From: Orrella sp037026685
Lineage (GTDB): Bacteria > Pseudomonadota > Gammaproteobacteria > Burkholderiales > Burkholderiaceae_B
Reading direction: 5' to 3'
DNA: 64,000 nt
Assembly (NCBI RefSeq): GCF_037026685.1
Contig: NZ_JBANET010000011.1
Coordinates: forward strand, 73,701 to 137,700
Below, in pieces: positions 53,952 to 62,709 of the stretch. Below the pieces are notes generated by a model. The model worked only from the letters and a program-made list of their open reading frames with translations. It searched no databases and was not told where the DNA came from. The stretch's first letter is position 1. Each line of letters starts with the position of its first letter. A program made the translations under genes and the position numbers.

Positions 53952-55681
53952 CGCGGCGTCTCCAGGCTGGCGCCGGCCACGACGGTCGACTGGAACGGGG
54001 CGTCCGGACGCACGCCCAGCATGCGCAGGCTGCCGCCCACGATGGTGGAGAACACCGGCGCGGCCACCCGGCCGCCGTAGTAATGGCCGGCCTGCGGCTC
54101 GTCGATGCTGACGGCCACCACGATGCGCGGATCGGAAACCGGCGCAAAGCCCACGAAGGAGCTCCGGTAGCTGCTGGTGCTGTAGCGGCCATCGACGATC
54201 TTGCGCGCCGTGCCGCTCTTGCCCGCCACGCGATAGCCCTGGACCTGCGCCAGCTTGGCCCCGTCCGGACCGGCGGCGCCCTCGAGCATGTCGCGGATGG
54301 TCCGGGCCAGCTCGGGCGTGAAGATCCGCACGCTGGTCGGTTCGCTGTCGCGGCGCACCAGGGTCAGCGACACCATATCGCCATCGCGCGCGAAAGCCGT
54401 ATAGGCCCGCGCCATCTGCATCAGCGACACCGACAGCCCATAACCGTAGGCCATGGTGGCCTTTTCGATGGTGCGCCAGCGCTCCCAAGGCCGCAGGCGG
54501 CCCGCGGCCGCGCCCGGAAAGCCGGTATTGGGCGCCTGGCCCAGCCCCATCTCGGTGAACTTGTCCCACATCTCGCGCGCCTCCAGGCGCTCGGAGATCA
54601 GGGTCATGCCGATGTTGCTGGAGCGGCGCAGGATGCCGGCCACGTCGATGACGCCGTTGCGGCTCACGTCGCTGATGGTGGCGCCCTGGAAACGGAAACG
54701 GCCGTTGCCGGTGTCGAACTGCGTGTTCACGTTGATGCGGCCGAGTTCGAGCGCCAGGGCCGCCGTAAAGGGTTTCATGATCGAGCCCGGCTCGAAGGTA
54801 TCGGTCAGCACACGATTGCGCAGGGCCGCGCCGCGCAGCGTCTCGCGGCGATTGGGATCGAAGCTGGGCAGGTTGGCCAGCGCCAGGATCTCGCCGGTCT
54901 TGACGTCGATCACCACGGCCGCCGCCGCCGCCGCGCGCTGCTCGGTCATCGAGTCCTGCAAGGCCTTGTAGACCAGGTATTGCAGCCTGCTGTCGATGGA
55001 CAGGTGCAGGTCGCGGCCGTCGGCCGGCGGATTGACCGCCTGCACGTCCTCGATCACGCGCCCGAGCCGGTCCTTGATGACGCGCCGGCTGCCGGGCTTG
55101 CCCGAAAGCAGCGCGTCGAAGGCCAGCTCCACGCCTTCCTGGCCCTTGTCCTCGACGCTGGTGAAACCCACGATGTGCGAGGACACATCGCTTTCCGGAT
55201 AGACCCGGCGGGTCTCGGGCTGCTGGTGGATGCCCGGCAGGCCCAATGCCTTGACCTTCTCGGCCACGTCCATGGGCACCTGGCGCTTGAGGTAGACGAA
55301 GTTGCGCTCGACGTCGGCCAGCCTGCCGCGCAGCTCGGCTACGGACACGCCCAGCAGCTTGGCCAGCGCGGCAAGCTGGGGCGGCTCGATGGGGCGCGTG
55401 TCCTCGGGAATGGCCCAGATGGCGCGCGCCGGCACGCTCGATGCCAGCACCACGCCGTTGCGGTCCAGGATCTTGCCGCGCGTGGCGGGCAAGGTCAGCG
55501 TGCGCTCGTAGCGGCGCTCGCCCTGCTGCTGCAGGAATTCGGTCGACAAGCCTTGCAGGTACAGCGCGCGGCCGGCCAGCGCCAGGAAGCCGCACGACAG
55601 CAGCAGCAACACCAGCCGGGCGCGCCAGGTGGGCAGCTGCACCCGCAGCACGGGGTTCTCGAAGAAGGAGAACCGCTTCAT
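53948..55681 (-). CDS. ftsI: Penicillin-binding protein 3 / division transpeptidase FtsI
   Basis: 577 residues. A cytoplasmic start and one membrane helix (about 22-42) lead to the pedestal domain (RGKILDRNGVVLASSVPARA) and the transpeptidase domain: Ser300 in EPGSIMKPF (S-x-x-K), SSN at 354-356, and KSGTARK (K-S/T-G). It cross-links septal peptidoglycan with FtsW. The ATG giving MKRFSFFENPVLRVQLP overlaps ftsL by 4 bp. Confidence 0.97.
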   Translation of the reverse strand: MKRFSFFENPVLRVQLPTWRARLVLLLLSCGFLALAGRALYLQGLSTEFLQQQGERRYERTLTLPATRGKILDRNGVVLASSVPARAIWAIPEDTRPIEPPQLAALAKLLGVSVAELRGRLADVERNFVYLKRQVPMDVAEKVKALGLPGIHQQPETRRVYPESDVSSHIVGFTSVEDKGQEGVELAFDALLSGKPGSRRVIKDRLGRVIEDVQAVNPPADGRDLHLSIDSRLQYLVYKALQDSMTEQRAAAAAAVVIDVKTGEILALANLPSFDPNRRETLRGAALRNRVLTDTFEPGSIMKPFTAALALELGRINVNTQFDTGNGRFRFQGATISDVSRNGVIDVAGILRRSSNIGMTLISERLEAREMWDKFTEMGLGQAPNTGFPGAAAGRLRPWERWRTIEKATMAYGYGLSVSLMQMARAYTAFARDGDMVSLTLVRRDSEPTSVRIFTPELARTIRDMLEGAAGPDGAKLAQVQGYRVAGKSGTARKIVDGRYSTSSYRSSFVGFAPVSDPRIVVAVSIDEPQAGHYYGGRVAAPVFSTIVGGSLRMLGVRPDAPFQSTVVAGASLETPR

Positions 55682-55992
55682 TGCGCGTGCCCTCCGCCGG
55701 CGGCTTGCGCCTGCCCGGCCTCGGTGAGCTCGGGCAGGTTCACATAGAGCGTGCGCTCTGGAACCACCGGGATCATCTTGAGCTGCGAGCCGGCCAGCTG
55801 GTCCACGCGGGCATTGCGCGCCAGGTCGGCCCGCTCGAGCTGCAGGCGGCGCCATTCCACGTCGATCTCGCGCTCCTGCGCGTTCGAGCGCTCAAGCTCG
55901 ACGAACAGCTCGCGCGCCTGGTAGCGGCTGGTGACCAGGGAAATGGCCGACAGCATCAGCAAGCCGGCGGTGAGCAGGATCAGGCGCCCCAT
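55678..55992 (-). CDS. ftsL: Cell division protein FtsL
   Basis: 104 residues. A single N-terminal membrane helix (LILLTAGLLMLSAISLVTSRYQAR) followed by a leucine-zipper-like coiled coil (LFVELERSNAQEREIDVEWRRLQLERADLARNARVD, given here only as motif positions 29-64) and a short basic/proline tail. The C-terminal stretch MIPVVPERTLYV matches betaproteobacterial FtsL. It works in the FtsQBL subcomplex to license FtsW/FtsI. Start 3 bp after the rsmH stop; overlaps ftsI by 4 bp. Confidence 0.93.
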   Translation of the reverse strand: MGRLILLTAGLLMLSAISLVTSRYQARELFVELERSNAQEREIDVEWRRLQLERADLARNARVDQLAGSQLKMIPVVPERTLYVNLPELTEAGQAQAAGGGHAQ

Positions 55993-55995
55993 GGC

Positions 55996-57084
55996 TCAGC
56001 TCCGCCGGGCGGTGCGCCCGCCCGGGTGCCGGCGCGCGGCCGGCGCGCGCCCTTTCTCGCCCAACGGCAGTCCACGCACGAATGCGGCGGCCTGGCCTTC
56101 GCCCAGCGGGGTATCGGTACGTTCGGCCACCCGCAGCACCGCCGAGCGGGCGCGGGGATTGGCCGCGACTTCCTGCTCGTCAGGCAGCACGCGGGCCAGC
56201 TTGCGCAACACCGGCCTGGGCATTTCGCTCTCGCGCAAGGGCAGCCGCGCATAGGCCTCGGACGGCTTGGCCGCCGCGGCGATGCACTGCTTGACCATGC
56301 GGTCCTCGAGCGAATGAAAGCTGATCACGGCCAACCGTCCGCCAGGCTTGAGCAGCGTCAGAGCTGCCTGGAGGGCGCTCTCGAGCTCTTCGAGTTCCCT
56401 ATTGAGGTAAATCCGTAGAGCCTGAAAGGTGCGAGTGGCCGGATGCTGGCCCTTTTCGCGCGTACGGACGACGCCTGCCACGAGCTCGGCGAGTTCGAGC
56501 GTGGTAAGCAGCGGCCGTGTTGCGCGGCGAGCAGCAATCGCCTTTGCAATCTGGAAAGCAAACCGTTCTTCGCCATAGCCCGCTATGACCTCCCGCATGT
56601 CATCAACGCTGGCTTGCGCCAGCCACTCGGCGGCGGTTTGCCCCCGAGACGTATCCATCCGCATGTCCAGCGGGCCATCCCGCATGAACGAAAACCCTCT
56701 TTGCGCATCGTCGATCTGGGGCGAGGAAATCCCCAGGTCCAGCATCACGCCATCCACGCCCGCGATGCCCCGCTCGTCCAGCTCGCGGGCCATCCCGGCA
56801 AAACCTTCGTGCACCACCTGCACGCGCGCATCCTCGGCCGCCAGGGTCCGGGCCGCCTCGATCGCCACCGGGTCCTTGTCGAAGACCACCAGCCGGGCAT
56901 CGGGGCCCAGGCGCTCGAGCAGCAGCCGCGAATGCCCGCCGCGCCCGAAGGTGCCGTCGACATAGACGCCGTTGGCGCGGGGATCGGCGCCCGCCTGGCC
57001 CGCGGCCGCGACGCCGCCGGGGCGCACGGCCAGCAACGCGTCGACCGTCGGCGCCAGCAACACGGGCCGATGCACGAATTCCAT
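55996..57084 (-). CDS. rsmH: 16S rRNA (cytosine(1402)-N(4))-methyltransferase RsmH
   Basis: 362 residues. Motifs: HRPVLLAPTVDALLAVRPG, YVDGTFGRGGHSRLLLERLG (SAM site), VVFDKDPVAIEAARTLA, GVMLDLGISSPQIDDAQRGFSF and the late LAVISFHSLEDRMVKQ. It methylates C1402 in the ribosomal P site. An insert of about 10 residues (AAAGQAGADPRA) lies before the SAM motif. The start MEFVHRPVLL is 7 bp after the mraZ stop. Formerly MraW. Confidence 0.97.
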   Translation of the reverse strand: MEFVHRPVLLAPTVDALLAVRPGGVAAAGQAGADPRANGVYVDGTFGRGGHSRLLLERLGPDARLVVFDKDPVAIEAARTLAAEDARVQVVHEGFAGMARELDERGIAGVDGVMLDLGISSPQIDDAQRGFSFMRDGPLDMRMDTSRGQTAAEWLAQASVDDMREVIAGYGEERFAFQIAKAIAARRATRPLLTTLELAELVAGVVRTREKGQHPATRTFQALRIYLNRELEELESALQAALTLLKPGGRLAVISFHSLEDRMVKQCIAAAAKPSEAYARLPLRESEMPRPVLRKLARVLPDEQEVAANPRARSAVLRVAERTDTPLGEGQAAAFVRGLPLGEKGRAPAARRHPGGRTARRS

Positions 57085-57091
57085 ATCGGTT

Positions 57092-57520
57092 TCAGAACGA
57101 AAACTGGTCCAACACACCCGCCATGTTCTGCGCCAGGTCCTCGGCCTCTCGGCGGGCCAGCGCAGCGGCGTCCCAAAGCTCGAAGTGCGCGCCCATGCCC
57201 AGCAGCATCACTTCGCGTGTCATACCAGCGGCGGCCCGCAGCTCCGGCGCGACCAGGACCCGCCCGGCGCCGTCCAGCTCCACGTCCTGCGCGTTGCCCA
57301 GCAACAGGCGCTGCAGCGCCCGGGCCTGCATGGGCAGCGCGGCGATCTGCTCGCGCTTGGCTTCCCACACCGGCCGCGGATACACCAGCAGGCAGCCATC
57401 GGGGTGCCGGGTGAGGGTCAGGCGGCCTTCGCACTGCGCAGCCAGGACGTCACGATGCCGGGTGGGTACGGTCACCCTCCCCTTCGCATCGAGCGTCAGC
57501 GCACTGCTACCTTGGAACAC
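57092..57520 (-). CDS. mraZ: Transcriptional regulator MraZ
   Basis: 142 residues from a GTG start. The two AbrB-like (SpoVT) repeats are visible: MFQGSSALTLDAKGRVTVPT (residues 1-20) and GNAQDVELDGAGRVLVAPELR, each with the D-x-x-G-R motif. MraZ binds repeated T/GTGGG boxes spaced by 10 bp upstream of its own operon and represses the dcw cluster; such repeats are present here at 57530-57564. First gene of the cluster. Confidence 0.96.
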   Translation of the reverse strand: MFQGSSALTLDAKGRVTVPTRHRDVLAAQCEGRLTLTRHPDGCLLVYPRPVWEAKREQIAALPMQARALQRLLLGNAQDVELDGAGRVLVAPELRAAAGMTREVMLLGMGAHFELWDAAALARREAEDLAQNMAGVLDQFSF

Positions 57521-57529
57521 CCCGGAGCC

Positions 57530-57564
57530 CCCACTTTATTGCACAAAATCCTACTTTTTCCCAC
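57530..57564 (-). promoter_or_regulatory. MraZ operator: four boxes at 10-bp spacing
   Basis: On the minus strand the boxes are GTGGG (57560-57564), GTAGG (57550-57554), GTGCA (57540-57544) and GTGGG (57530-57534), separated by five A/T-rich bases (AAAAA, ATTTT, ATAAA). The first box touches the -10 element and the others cover the expected transcription start and the early leader; the last lies just upstream of the mraZ GTG. This matches the described MraZ binding pattern and predicts autorepression. Confidence 0.8.
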
Positions 57565-57591
57565 TCTAAGGGATGGATACAAGCCGGTCAA
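57563..57591 (-). promoter_or_regulatory. Main dcw operon promoter (mraZ promoter)
   Basis: Minus strand: TTGACC (57586-57591), a 17-bp spacer, TAGAGT (57563-57568). Transcription would begin near 57556, inside the MraZ box array, with a leader of about 35 nt before the mraZ GTG at 57520. Box quality and spacing are good. Confidence 0.7.
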
Positions 57592-57752
57592 GCTAAATCT
57601 CGATTTTTTTCAATCACAACAAGGACTTAGGACAATTTGTAATATTTGGCCCAGGGAAAATCCCATGAAAAATCAAGCCTTTATGCCCTTCTCTAAAAGT
57701 CCTTCTTCAAGAAACGGCCGCCAAGGGCAGTCACAGGTACGTTTAAATACGA

Positions 57753-57775
57753 AACGCCGCCCGGAGGGCGGCGTT
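57753..57775 (-). terminator. Terminator hairpin after rnpB
   Basis: A 10-bp perfect stem AACGCCGCCC / GGGCGGCGTT with a 3-base loop lies 21 bp beyond the end of rnpB. Downstream on the minus strand the sequence is T-rich but broken (GTTTCGTATTT), so it is a moderate intrinsic terminator. Confidence 0.65.
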
Positions 57776-57796
57776 CAGGAGACTGAAAGCAATGAG

Positions 57797-58209
57797 GCAA
57801 GACGAATCTGTAGGCCGGATTCTGTAAGCCCGGTCACCCGGGCCGGCAATCATTCCTCTGGGCACGCCATTGCTGACGCACTCTAGCCATCTACCCGCAT
57901 GCTCGGACGGGCCGCCCTGACGCGGCACGAAGCCGCACGCATGCCTATTTGATGTTGCTCCGGATAGAGGTTGCCGCGTTTCACCCTGCGGCCTGGCGGG
58001 TTCTTGCGAACCCGCTCGGCACGGAGATGGCCGTGCCGGTGCGCCCCCCGGGAACCCCCTTGGGGACGCCCGCGCCGCAGACTCGTCTCTGTGGCCCTAT
58101 TCCTCGGCGCGCCCCACGCGCGCCGGACGGCCGTTAGCCGCTATCCTGCCCTGCGGAGTCCGGACCTTCCTCGATGCCTGCGGCACCGCGATTGCCCGAC
58201 TCGTCCTGC
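57797..58209 (-). ncRNA. rnpB: RNase P RNA (class A)
   Basis: The minus strand contains GAGGAAGGTCCGGACTCC near its 5' end and GGCTTACAGAATCCGGCCTA at its 3' end, both universal RNase P landmarks. The ends pair as P1: GCAGGACGAGTC (58209 downward) with GATTCGTCTTGC (down to 57797), a 12-bp helix with two G-U pairs, fixing the boundaries to within a few bases. About 413 nt. It is the catalytic RNA that matures tRNA 5' ends. A terminator hairpin follows at 57753-57775. Confidence 0.95.
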
Positions 58210-58215
58210 GCCGTC

Positions 58216-58221
58216 ATTGTA
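58216..58221 (-). promoter_or_regulatory. -10 element of rnpB
   Basis: TACAAT on the minus strand, 6 bp before the deduced P1 5' end at 58209. No convincing -35 was found at 16-18 bp; TTGTCG at 58246-58251 is 24 bp away. Upstream elements lie within the short gap to the divergent ABC-F gene start. Confidence 0.55.
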
Positions 58222-58278
58222 GCCCGAGACGGCAGGCCGGACCTGCGACAATGGGGTTTTGCCGATTTCTCCAGACGC

Positions 58279-60165
58279 ATGGCCGCCTCCCTCATCACCC
58301 TTAGCGACGTACAGCTCGCCTACGGACACCACCCCTTGCTCGATCACGCCGACCTGGCCGTGCTCGAAGGCGAGCGCATCGGCCTGATCGGCCGCAACGG
58401 AGCGGGCAAGTCGTCCCTGCTGCGCCTGCTCGATGGCCGCAGCGAGCCGGACGACGGCAGCGTGGCCCGCGCCGGCGGCCTGAAGGTCGCCACGGTCGAA
58501 CAGGAGCCCGAGGTCGACGAGAGCGGCAGCTTCTACGACGCCGTGTTCGGCGAGTTCGACCCCGAGTCCGAAGACTGGCAGCGCCCGGCGCGCGTGCGGG
58601 CCCTCATCGAAAGAATGGGCCTGGACCCGGACGCGCCGGCCCAAGGCCTGTCCGGCGGCCAGCGCAAGCGCCTGGCCCTGGCCCGCGCCCTGGCCGACGC
58701 GCCGGACCTGCTGCTGCTGGACGAACCGACCAACCACCTGGACTTCGAAGGCATCGCCTGGCTTGAATCCCTGCTGCGCGAAGCCAGTTTCGCGGTGGTG
58801 TTCATCACCCACGACCGGCGCTTCCTGGACGCGATCGCCACCCGCATCGTCGAGCTGGACCGCGGCAAGCTGCTCAGCTTTCCCGGCAATTTCTCCGCCT
58901 GGCAGGAGCGCAAGGCCCAATGGCTCGAGGCCGAGCGGCTGGAGAACGCCCGCTTCGACAAGCTGCTGGCCCAGGAGGAAGTCTGGATCCGCAAAGGCGT
59001 GGAGGCCCGCCGCACCCGCAACGAAGGCCGCGTGCGGCGCCTGGAGCAACTGCGCCGCGAACGCGGCGAGCGCCGCGAGCGCCTGGGCAACGTCACCCTG
59101 GCGGTGGCCGAGGGCGCCCGCTCCGGCAAGCTGGTGGCCGAACTGCAGCATGTCAGCAAGGCCTTCGGCGAGCGCGTGGTGGTCGACGACTACTCCACCA
59201 CGATCCTGCGCGGCGACCGCATCGGCCTGCTGGGCCCGAACGGCGCGGGCAAGACCACCCTGCTCAAACTGATCCTGGGCGAGCTGGCGCCCGACAGCGG
59301 CACGGTACGCATCGGCACCAACGTTTCGGTGGCCTACTTCGACCAGATGCGCGGCCAGCTCGACGAACACGCCACCCTGGCCGACGTCATCAACCCTGGC
59401 AGCGAGTGGGTCGAGATCGGCGGACAGCGCAAGCACGTCATGAGCTACCTGGGCGATTTCCTGTTTTCGCCCGCCCGGGCGGGCTCGCCGGTCAGCAGCC
59501 TGTCCGGCGGCGAACGCGCCCGGCTGCTGCTGGCCAGGCTGTTCGCCCGGCCGGCCAATGTGCTGGTGCTGGACGAACCGACCAACGACCTGGACATCGA
59601 AACCCTGGAGCTGCTGGAAGAACTGCTGCAGGACTATGCCGGCACCGTCCTGCTGGTCAGCCACGACCGCGCTTTCCTGGACAATGTGGTCACCCAGACG
59701 ATCGCCAGCGAGGGCGACGGCAAATGGCGCGACTACGTGGGCGGCTACCAGGAATGGCAGGCCCAGCGTCCCCCGCCAGCCGCGCGCCCGGCCAATGCGG
59801 CCCAGGCCGGCGGCAGCCGGCCCGCGCCCGCCGCGGCCGGCGCCGCTTCCCCGGCCGCGGCGAACGCCCACGGCGGCGATGCAGCTGGCACGCAGCTGGC
59901 CGGGACAGCCGGCAAACCGGCTCGGCGCGCGCGCCTGACCAGCTGGGAACTGCGCGAACTGGAATCCCTGCCCGACACCATCGCCGCCCACGAAGCGGAA
60001 CTGGCCGAACTGGCCCAGCAGCTCGCGCAAGGGGACATCTATCGCGATGCGCCGGAAGAAGTGGCGCGCATCACCGCGCGCACCGAGGCGCTGCAGGCCA
60101 AGCTGGCCGAGTTGTTCGACCGCTGGGAAGCCCTGGAAGCCCGCAACCAGGACGCGGGCGCATAG
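58279..60165 (+). CDS. uup: ABC-F family ATPase (Uup-like)
   Basis: 628 residues with two ATP-binding domains and no membrane segment. Domain 1: GRNGAGKSSLLRLL, LSGGQRKRLALARAL, DLLLLDEPTNHLDFEGI. Linker of charged helices (about residues 215-285). Domain 2: GPNGAGKTTLLKLI, LSGGERARLLLARLF, VLVLDEPTNDLDIETL. The C-terminal Ala/Pro-rich linker and coiled-coil domain (SWELRELESLPDTIAAHEAE) are the Uup type. ABC-F proteins act on ribosomes; Uup also affects transposon excision and ribosome assembly in E. coli. It diverges from rnpB with a 69-bp gap. Confidence 0.88.
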   Translation: MAASLITLSDVQLAYGHHPLLDHADLAVLEGERIGLIGRNGAGKSSLLRLLDGRSEPDDGSVARAGGLKVATVEQEPEVDESGSFYDAVFGEFDPESEDWQRPARVRALIERMGLDPDAPAQGLSGGQRKRLALARALADAPDLLLLDEPTNHLDFEGIAWLESLLREASFAVVFITHDRRFLDAIATRIVELDRGKLLSFPGNFSAWQERKAQWLEAERLENARFDKLLAQEEVWIRKGVEARRTRNEGRVRRLEQLRRERGERRERLGNVTLAVAEGARSGKLVAELQHVSKAFGERVVVDDYSTTILRGDRIGLLGPNGAGKTTLLKLILGELAPDSGTVRIGTNVSVAYFDQMRGQLDEHATLADVINPGSEWVEIGGQRKHVMSYLGDFLFSPARAGSPVSSLSGGERARLLLARLFARPANVLVLDEPTNDLDIETLELLEELLQDYAGTVLLVSHDRAFLDNVVTQTIASEGDGKWRDYVGGYQEWQAQRPPPAARPANAAQAGGSRPAPAAAGAASPAAANAHGGDAAGTQLAGTAGKPARRARLTSWELRELESLPDTIAAHEAELAELAQQLAQGDIYRDAPEEVARITARTEALQAKLAELFDRWEALEARNQDAGA

Positions 60166-60242
60166 GCCGGGCGCGCCGGAGCGGGCAGCGCGCGAGCGTC
60201 GCAGGCCGCAACTGCGGCGGCCCACGATCGGCCAGGGCTGCG

Positions 60243-61295
60243 TCAGGCCTGGGGCCGCACCCGCCAGTTCAGCGTCTCGCCGGCGGCCAGGGGGACCAGC
60301 GTCGCCTGGCCATAGGGCAGTTCGGCCGGGACTTCGAAGGGTTCCTTGACCAGCGTCAGCGTGCCGGTGTTGCGCGGCAAGCCATAGAAGTCCGGTCCGT
60401 TGAAGCTGGCAAAGGCCTCGAGCCTGTCCAGGCGCCCAGCCATCTCGAAGGCGGTCGCGTACAGTTCCATGGCATGCAGCGCCGTATAACAGCCGGCACA
60501 GCCGCACGCGTGCTCCTTGAGATGGCGCGGATGCGGCGCGCTGTCCGTGCCCAGGAAGAAGCGGGGGCTGTCGCTGGTGGCCGCCTCCAGCAGCGCGCGG
60601 CGGTGCACCTCGCGCTTGAGCACCGGCAGGCAGTACCAGTGCGGCCTCATCCCGCCAAGAAACAGGGCGTTGCGGTTGTAGAGCAGGTGATGCGCCGTGA
60701 TGGTGGCCGCCACCGGGCCTTCTGCCTCGCGCACGTAGTCCACGCCCTCCTTGGTGGTCAGGTGCTCGAACACCACCTTCAAGCCCGGAAAGGCCCGGCG
60801 CAAGGGCAGCATCACGCGATCGATGAACACCGCCTCCCGATCGAACACGTCAACCGCCGGATCGGTTACCTCGCCATGCATGAGCAAGGGCATGCCCGCG
60901 CGCTCCATCGCCGCCAGCGCCGGCGCGCAACGCCCGAGCAGGTCGGTCACCCCGGCATCCGAATTGGTCGTGGCGCCGGCCGGATATAGCTTGACGGCCA
61001 CCACCCCTTGCTCCTTGGCCCGCTCGATCTCGGCCGCCGGCGTGTTGTCGGTCAGGTAAAGCGTCATCAGCGGCGTGAACGTGCCCGGCGCGATGCCGGC
61101 GCGCGCCAGGGCCGCCTCGATGCGCTGGCGATAGGCCAGGGCCTGCTCGGCATTGACCACGGGCGGCCGCAGGTTGGGCATGATGATGGCGCGCGCGAAC
61201 TGCCGGGCGGTATCGCCCACCACCGCATGCAGCGCCTCGCCGTCGCGCAGGTGCAAATGCCAGTCGTCCGGGCGGGTCAAGGTAAGAGTCGTCAC
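60243..61295 (-). CDS. pyrC: Dihydroorotase PyrC
   Basis: 350 residues, class II dihydroorotase. Zinc ligands in RPDDWHLHLRDGEAL (H-x-H), the carboxylated Lys in VVAVKLYPAGATTNSDAG, further His in LMHGEVTDPAVDVFDREA and FEHLTTKEGVDYV, and the catalytic Asp in FFLGTDSAPHPRHLKE. It closes carbamoyl-aspartate to dihydroorotate in pyrimidine synthesis. It is followed upstream, after an 82-bp gap, by an M20 amidohydrolase on the same strand. Confidence 0.96.
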   Translation of the reverse strand: MTTLTLTRPDDWHLHLRDGEALHAVVGDTARQFARAIIMPNLRPPVVNAEQALAYRQRIEAALARAGIAPGTFTPLMTLYLTDNTPAAEIERAKEQGVVAVKLYPAGATTNSDAGVTDLLGRCAPALAAMERAGMPLLMHGEVTDPAVDVFDREAVFIDRVMLPLRRAFPGLKVVFEHLTTKEGVDYVREAEGPVAATITAHHLLYNRNALFLGGMRPHWYCLPVLKREVHRRALLEAATSDSPRFFLGTDSAPHPRHLKEHACGCAGCYTALHAMELYATAFEMAGRLDRLEAFASFNGPDFYGLPRNTGTLTLVKEPFEVPAELPYGQATLVPLAAGETLNWRVRPQA

Positions 61296-61377
61296 GTATC
61301 AGGCCTGCTTGAAATACGAAATTGAGGAAAAAGACCGCGGCTTGCCGGCTGGCCGCCGGCGCCATGCGCGCGGGACG

Positions 61378-62565
61378 TCACAGCGGCATGCTGCGCTCGG
61401 CAATCGAAGCGAACAACGCGCTGCCCAGCGGGATGACCGCGTCGTTGAAATCGTAACGCGGATTGTGCAGCAGGCAGCCTGCATCGGCCCCGCCTTGGCC
61501 CAGGCGGAAATAGGCGCCCGGCTTGACCTGCAGCATGAAGGAGAAATCCTCCGAACCCATCGACGGCGTCAGGTCGCGTACGACCTTGTCCTTGCCGATC
61601 AGCTGGGTTGCCAGATCGGCCACGAAATTGGCCTCTGGCGCGGTGTTCAGCGTGGCCGGATAGATCCGCTGGTAGTTCAGCTGGGCGCTGGCGCCGAATG
61701 CGCCGGCGATGGACTGCGACAGCTCGCGCATGCGGGTCTCGACCATCTCCTGGACCGAGCGGCGAAAGGTGCGCACGGTTCCCACCAGCCGCGCCTCGCG
61801 CGGAATCACGCTCATGGCATCGGGATGGCCGGCCTGCACCGATCCCACCGAGACCACCGCCGAATCCAGCGGGTTGACGTTGCGCGAGACCACCGACTGC
61901 AACGCGGTGATCAGGTGGCCGGCCACCAGCACGGGATCGACGGTCTGGTACGGATGCGCGCCGTGGCCCCCCACGCCGGTGATCACGATCTCGAAACGGT
62001 CGGCCGCCGCCATCATCGGGCCCGGATTGATGCCGATGGTGCCCGGCGGCAAGGCCGGCCAGTTGTGCAGGGCATAGACGGCATCGCAAGGGAAGGTATC
62101 GAACAAGCCGTCGTCCAGCATGGCGCGCGCGCCGCCCCGGCCTTCCTCGGCCGGCTGGAAGATCAGCACGACGGTGCCATCGAAATAGCGGGTCTGCGCC
62201 AGGTAGCGGGCCGCGCCAAGCAGAATGGCCGTATGGCCGTCGTGCCCGCAGGCGTGCATCAGGCCCGCCTTGCTCGAACGGTGGGCAAAGGCGTTGTCCT
62301 CGGTCAGCGCCAGGGCGTCCATGTCGGCGCGCAGTCCGATCATCTTGCCGCTGTCGCAACGCTGGCCCTGGATGACCCCCACCACGCCGGTCTTGCCGAT
62401 GCCGCGGTGGACCTCCACCCCGAGCGACTGCAGGGCCCCGGCCACGATTGCCGAGGTGCGGACCTCTTCGAAACCCAGTTCGGGATGCGCATGCAGGTCA
62501 CGACGCAACGCGGTCAGCTCGTCGTGAAAGAGCCGGATGGAATCCAGCGGAGAGCGTGGTTTCAT
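61378..62565 (-). CDS. M20 family amidohydrolase (hippurate hydrolase / aminoacylase type), second copy
   Basis: 395 residues, paralogous to the gene at 27662-28858. RRDLHAHPELGFEEVRT, GLRADMDALALTED, HACGHDGHTAILLGAARYL, LIFQPAEEGRGGARAML, the dimerisation-domain His in VGGHGAHPYQTVDPV, and SMGSEDFSFMLQVKPGAYFRLG are intact. It would hydrolyse N-acyl amino acids. Differences from the other copy in the substrate lobe (for example GVGGHGAHPYQT versus GKGSHAGMPNLG) suggest different substrates. The start at 62565 gives MKPRSPLDSIRLFHDE. Confidence 0.9.
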   Translation of the reverse strand: MKPRSPLDSIRLFHDELTALRRDLHAHPELGFEEVRTSAIVAGALQSLGVEVHRGIGKTGVVGVIQGQRCDSGKMIGLRADMDALALTEDNAFAHRSSKAGLMHACGHDGHTAILLGAARYLAQTRYFDGTVVLIFQPAEEGRGGARAMLDDGLFDTFPCDAVYALHNWPALPPGTIGINPGPMMAAADRFEIVITGVGGHGAHPYQTVDPVLVAGHLITALQSVVSRNVNPLDSAVVSVGSVQAGHPDAMSVIPREARLVGTVRTFRRSVQEMVETRMRELSQSIAGAFGASAQLNYQRIYPATLNTAPEANFVADLATQLIGKDKVVRDLTPSMGSEDFSFMLQVKPGAYFRLGQGGADAGCLLHNPRYDFNDAVIPLGSALFASIAERSMPL

Positions 62566-62635
62566 GGACTGGGGCAGACCTTTATGCCCTGAAATGGCAA
62601 GCTTTTATTGTAGAGGTTACCGGGGATAAATGCCT

Positions 62636-62664
62636 TTGTCTTTCGCATCCAGACACGTTATGCT
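62636..62664 (+). promoter_or_regulatory. Promoter of the SWIB-domain gene
   Basis: TTGTCT (62636-62641), 17-bp spacer, TATGCT (62659-62664), followed by a leader of about 38 nt with AAGGAG before the ATG. Confidence 0.6.
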
Positions 62665-62709
62665 GCGCCCGCAGGACTTTTTTCAATCAGCCCGAGAAGG
62701 AGAGCCAGT

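Noticed and set aside
51150..54080. Very long plus-strand open frame opposite murEF
   Set aside because: Shadow frame with biased composition and no recognisable motif.
57600..57752. Possible small plus-strand gene upstream of mraZ (MKNQAFMPFSK...)
   Set aside because: No ribosome binding site, no family similarity seen, and it lies in the AT-rich leader between rnpB and the mraZ promoter.
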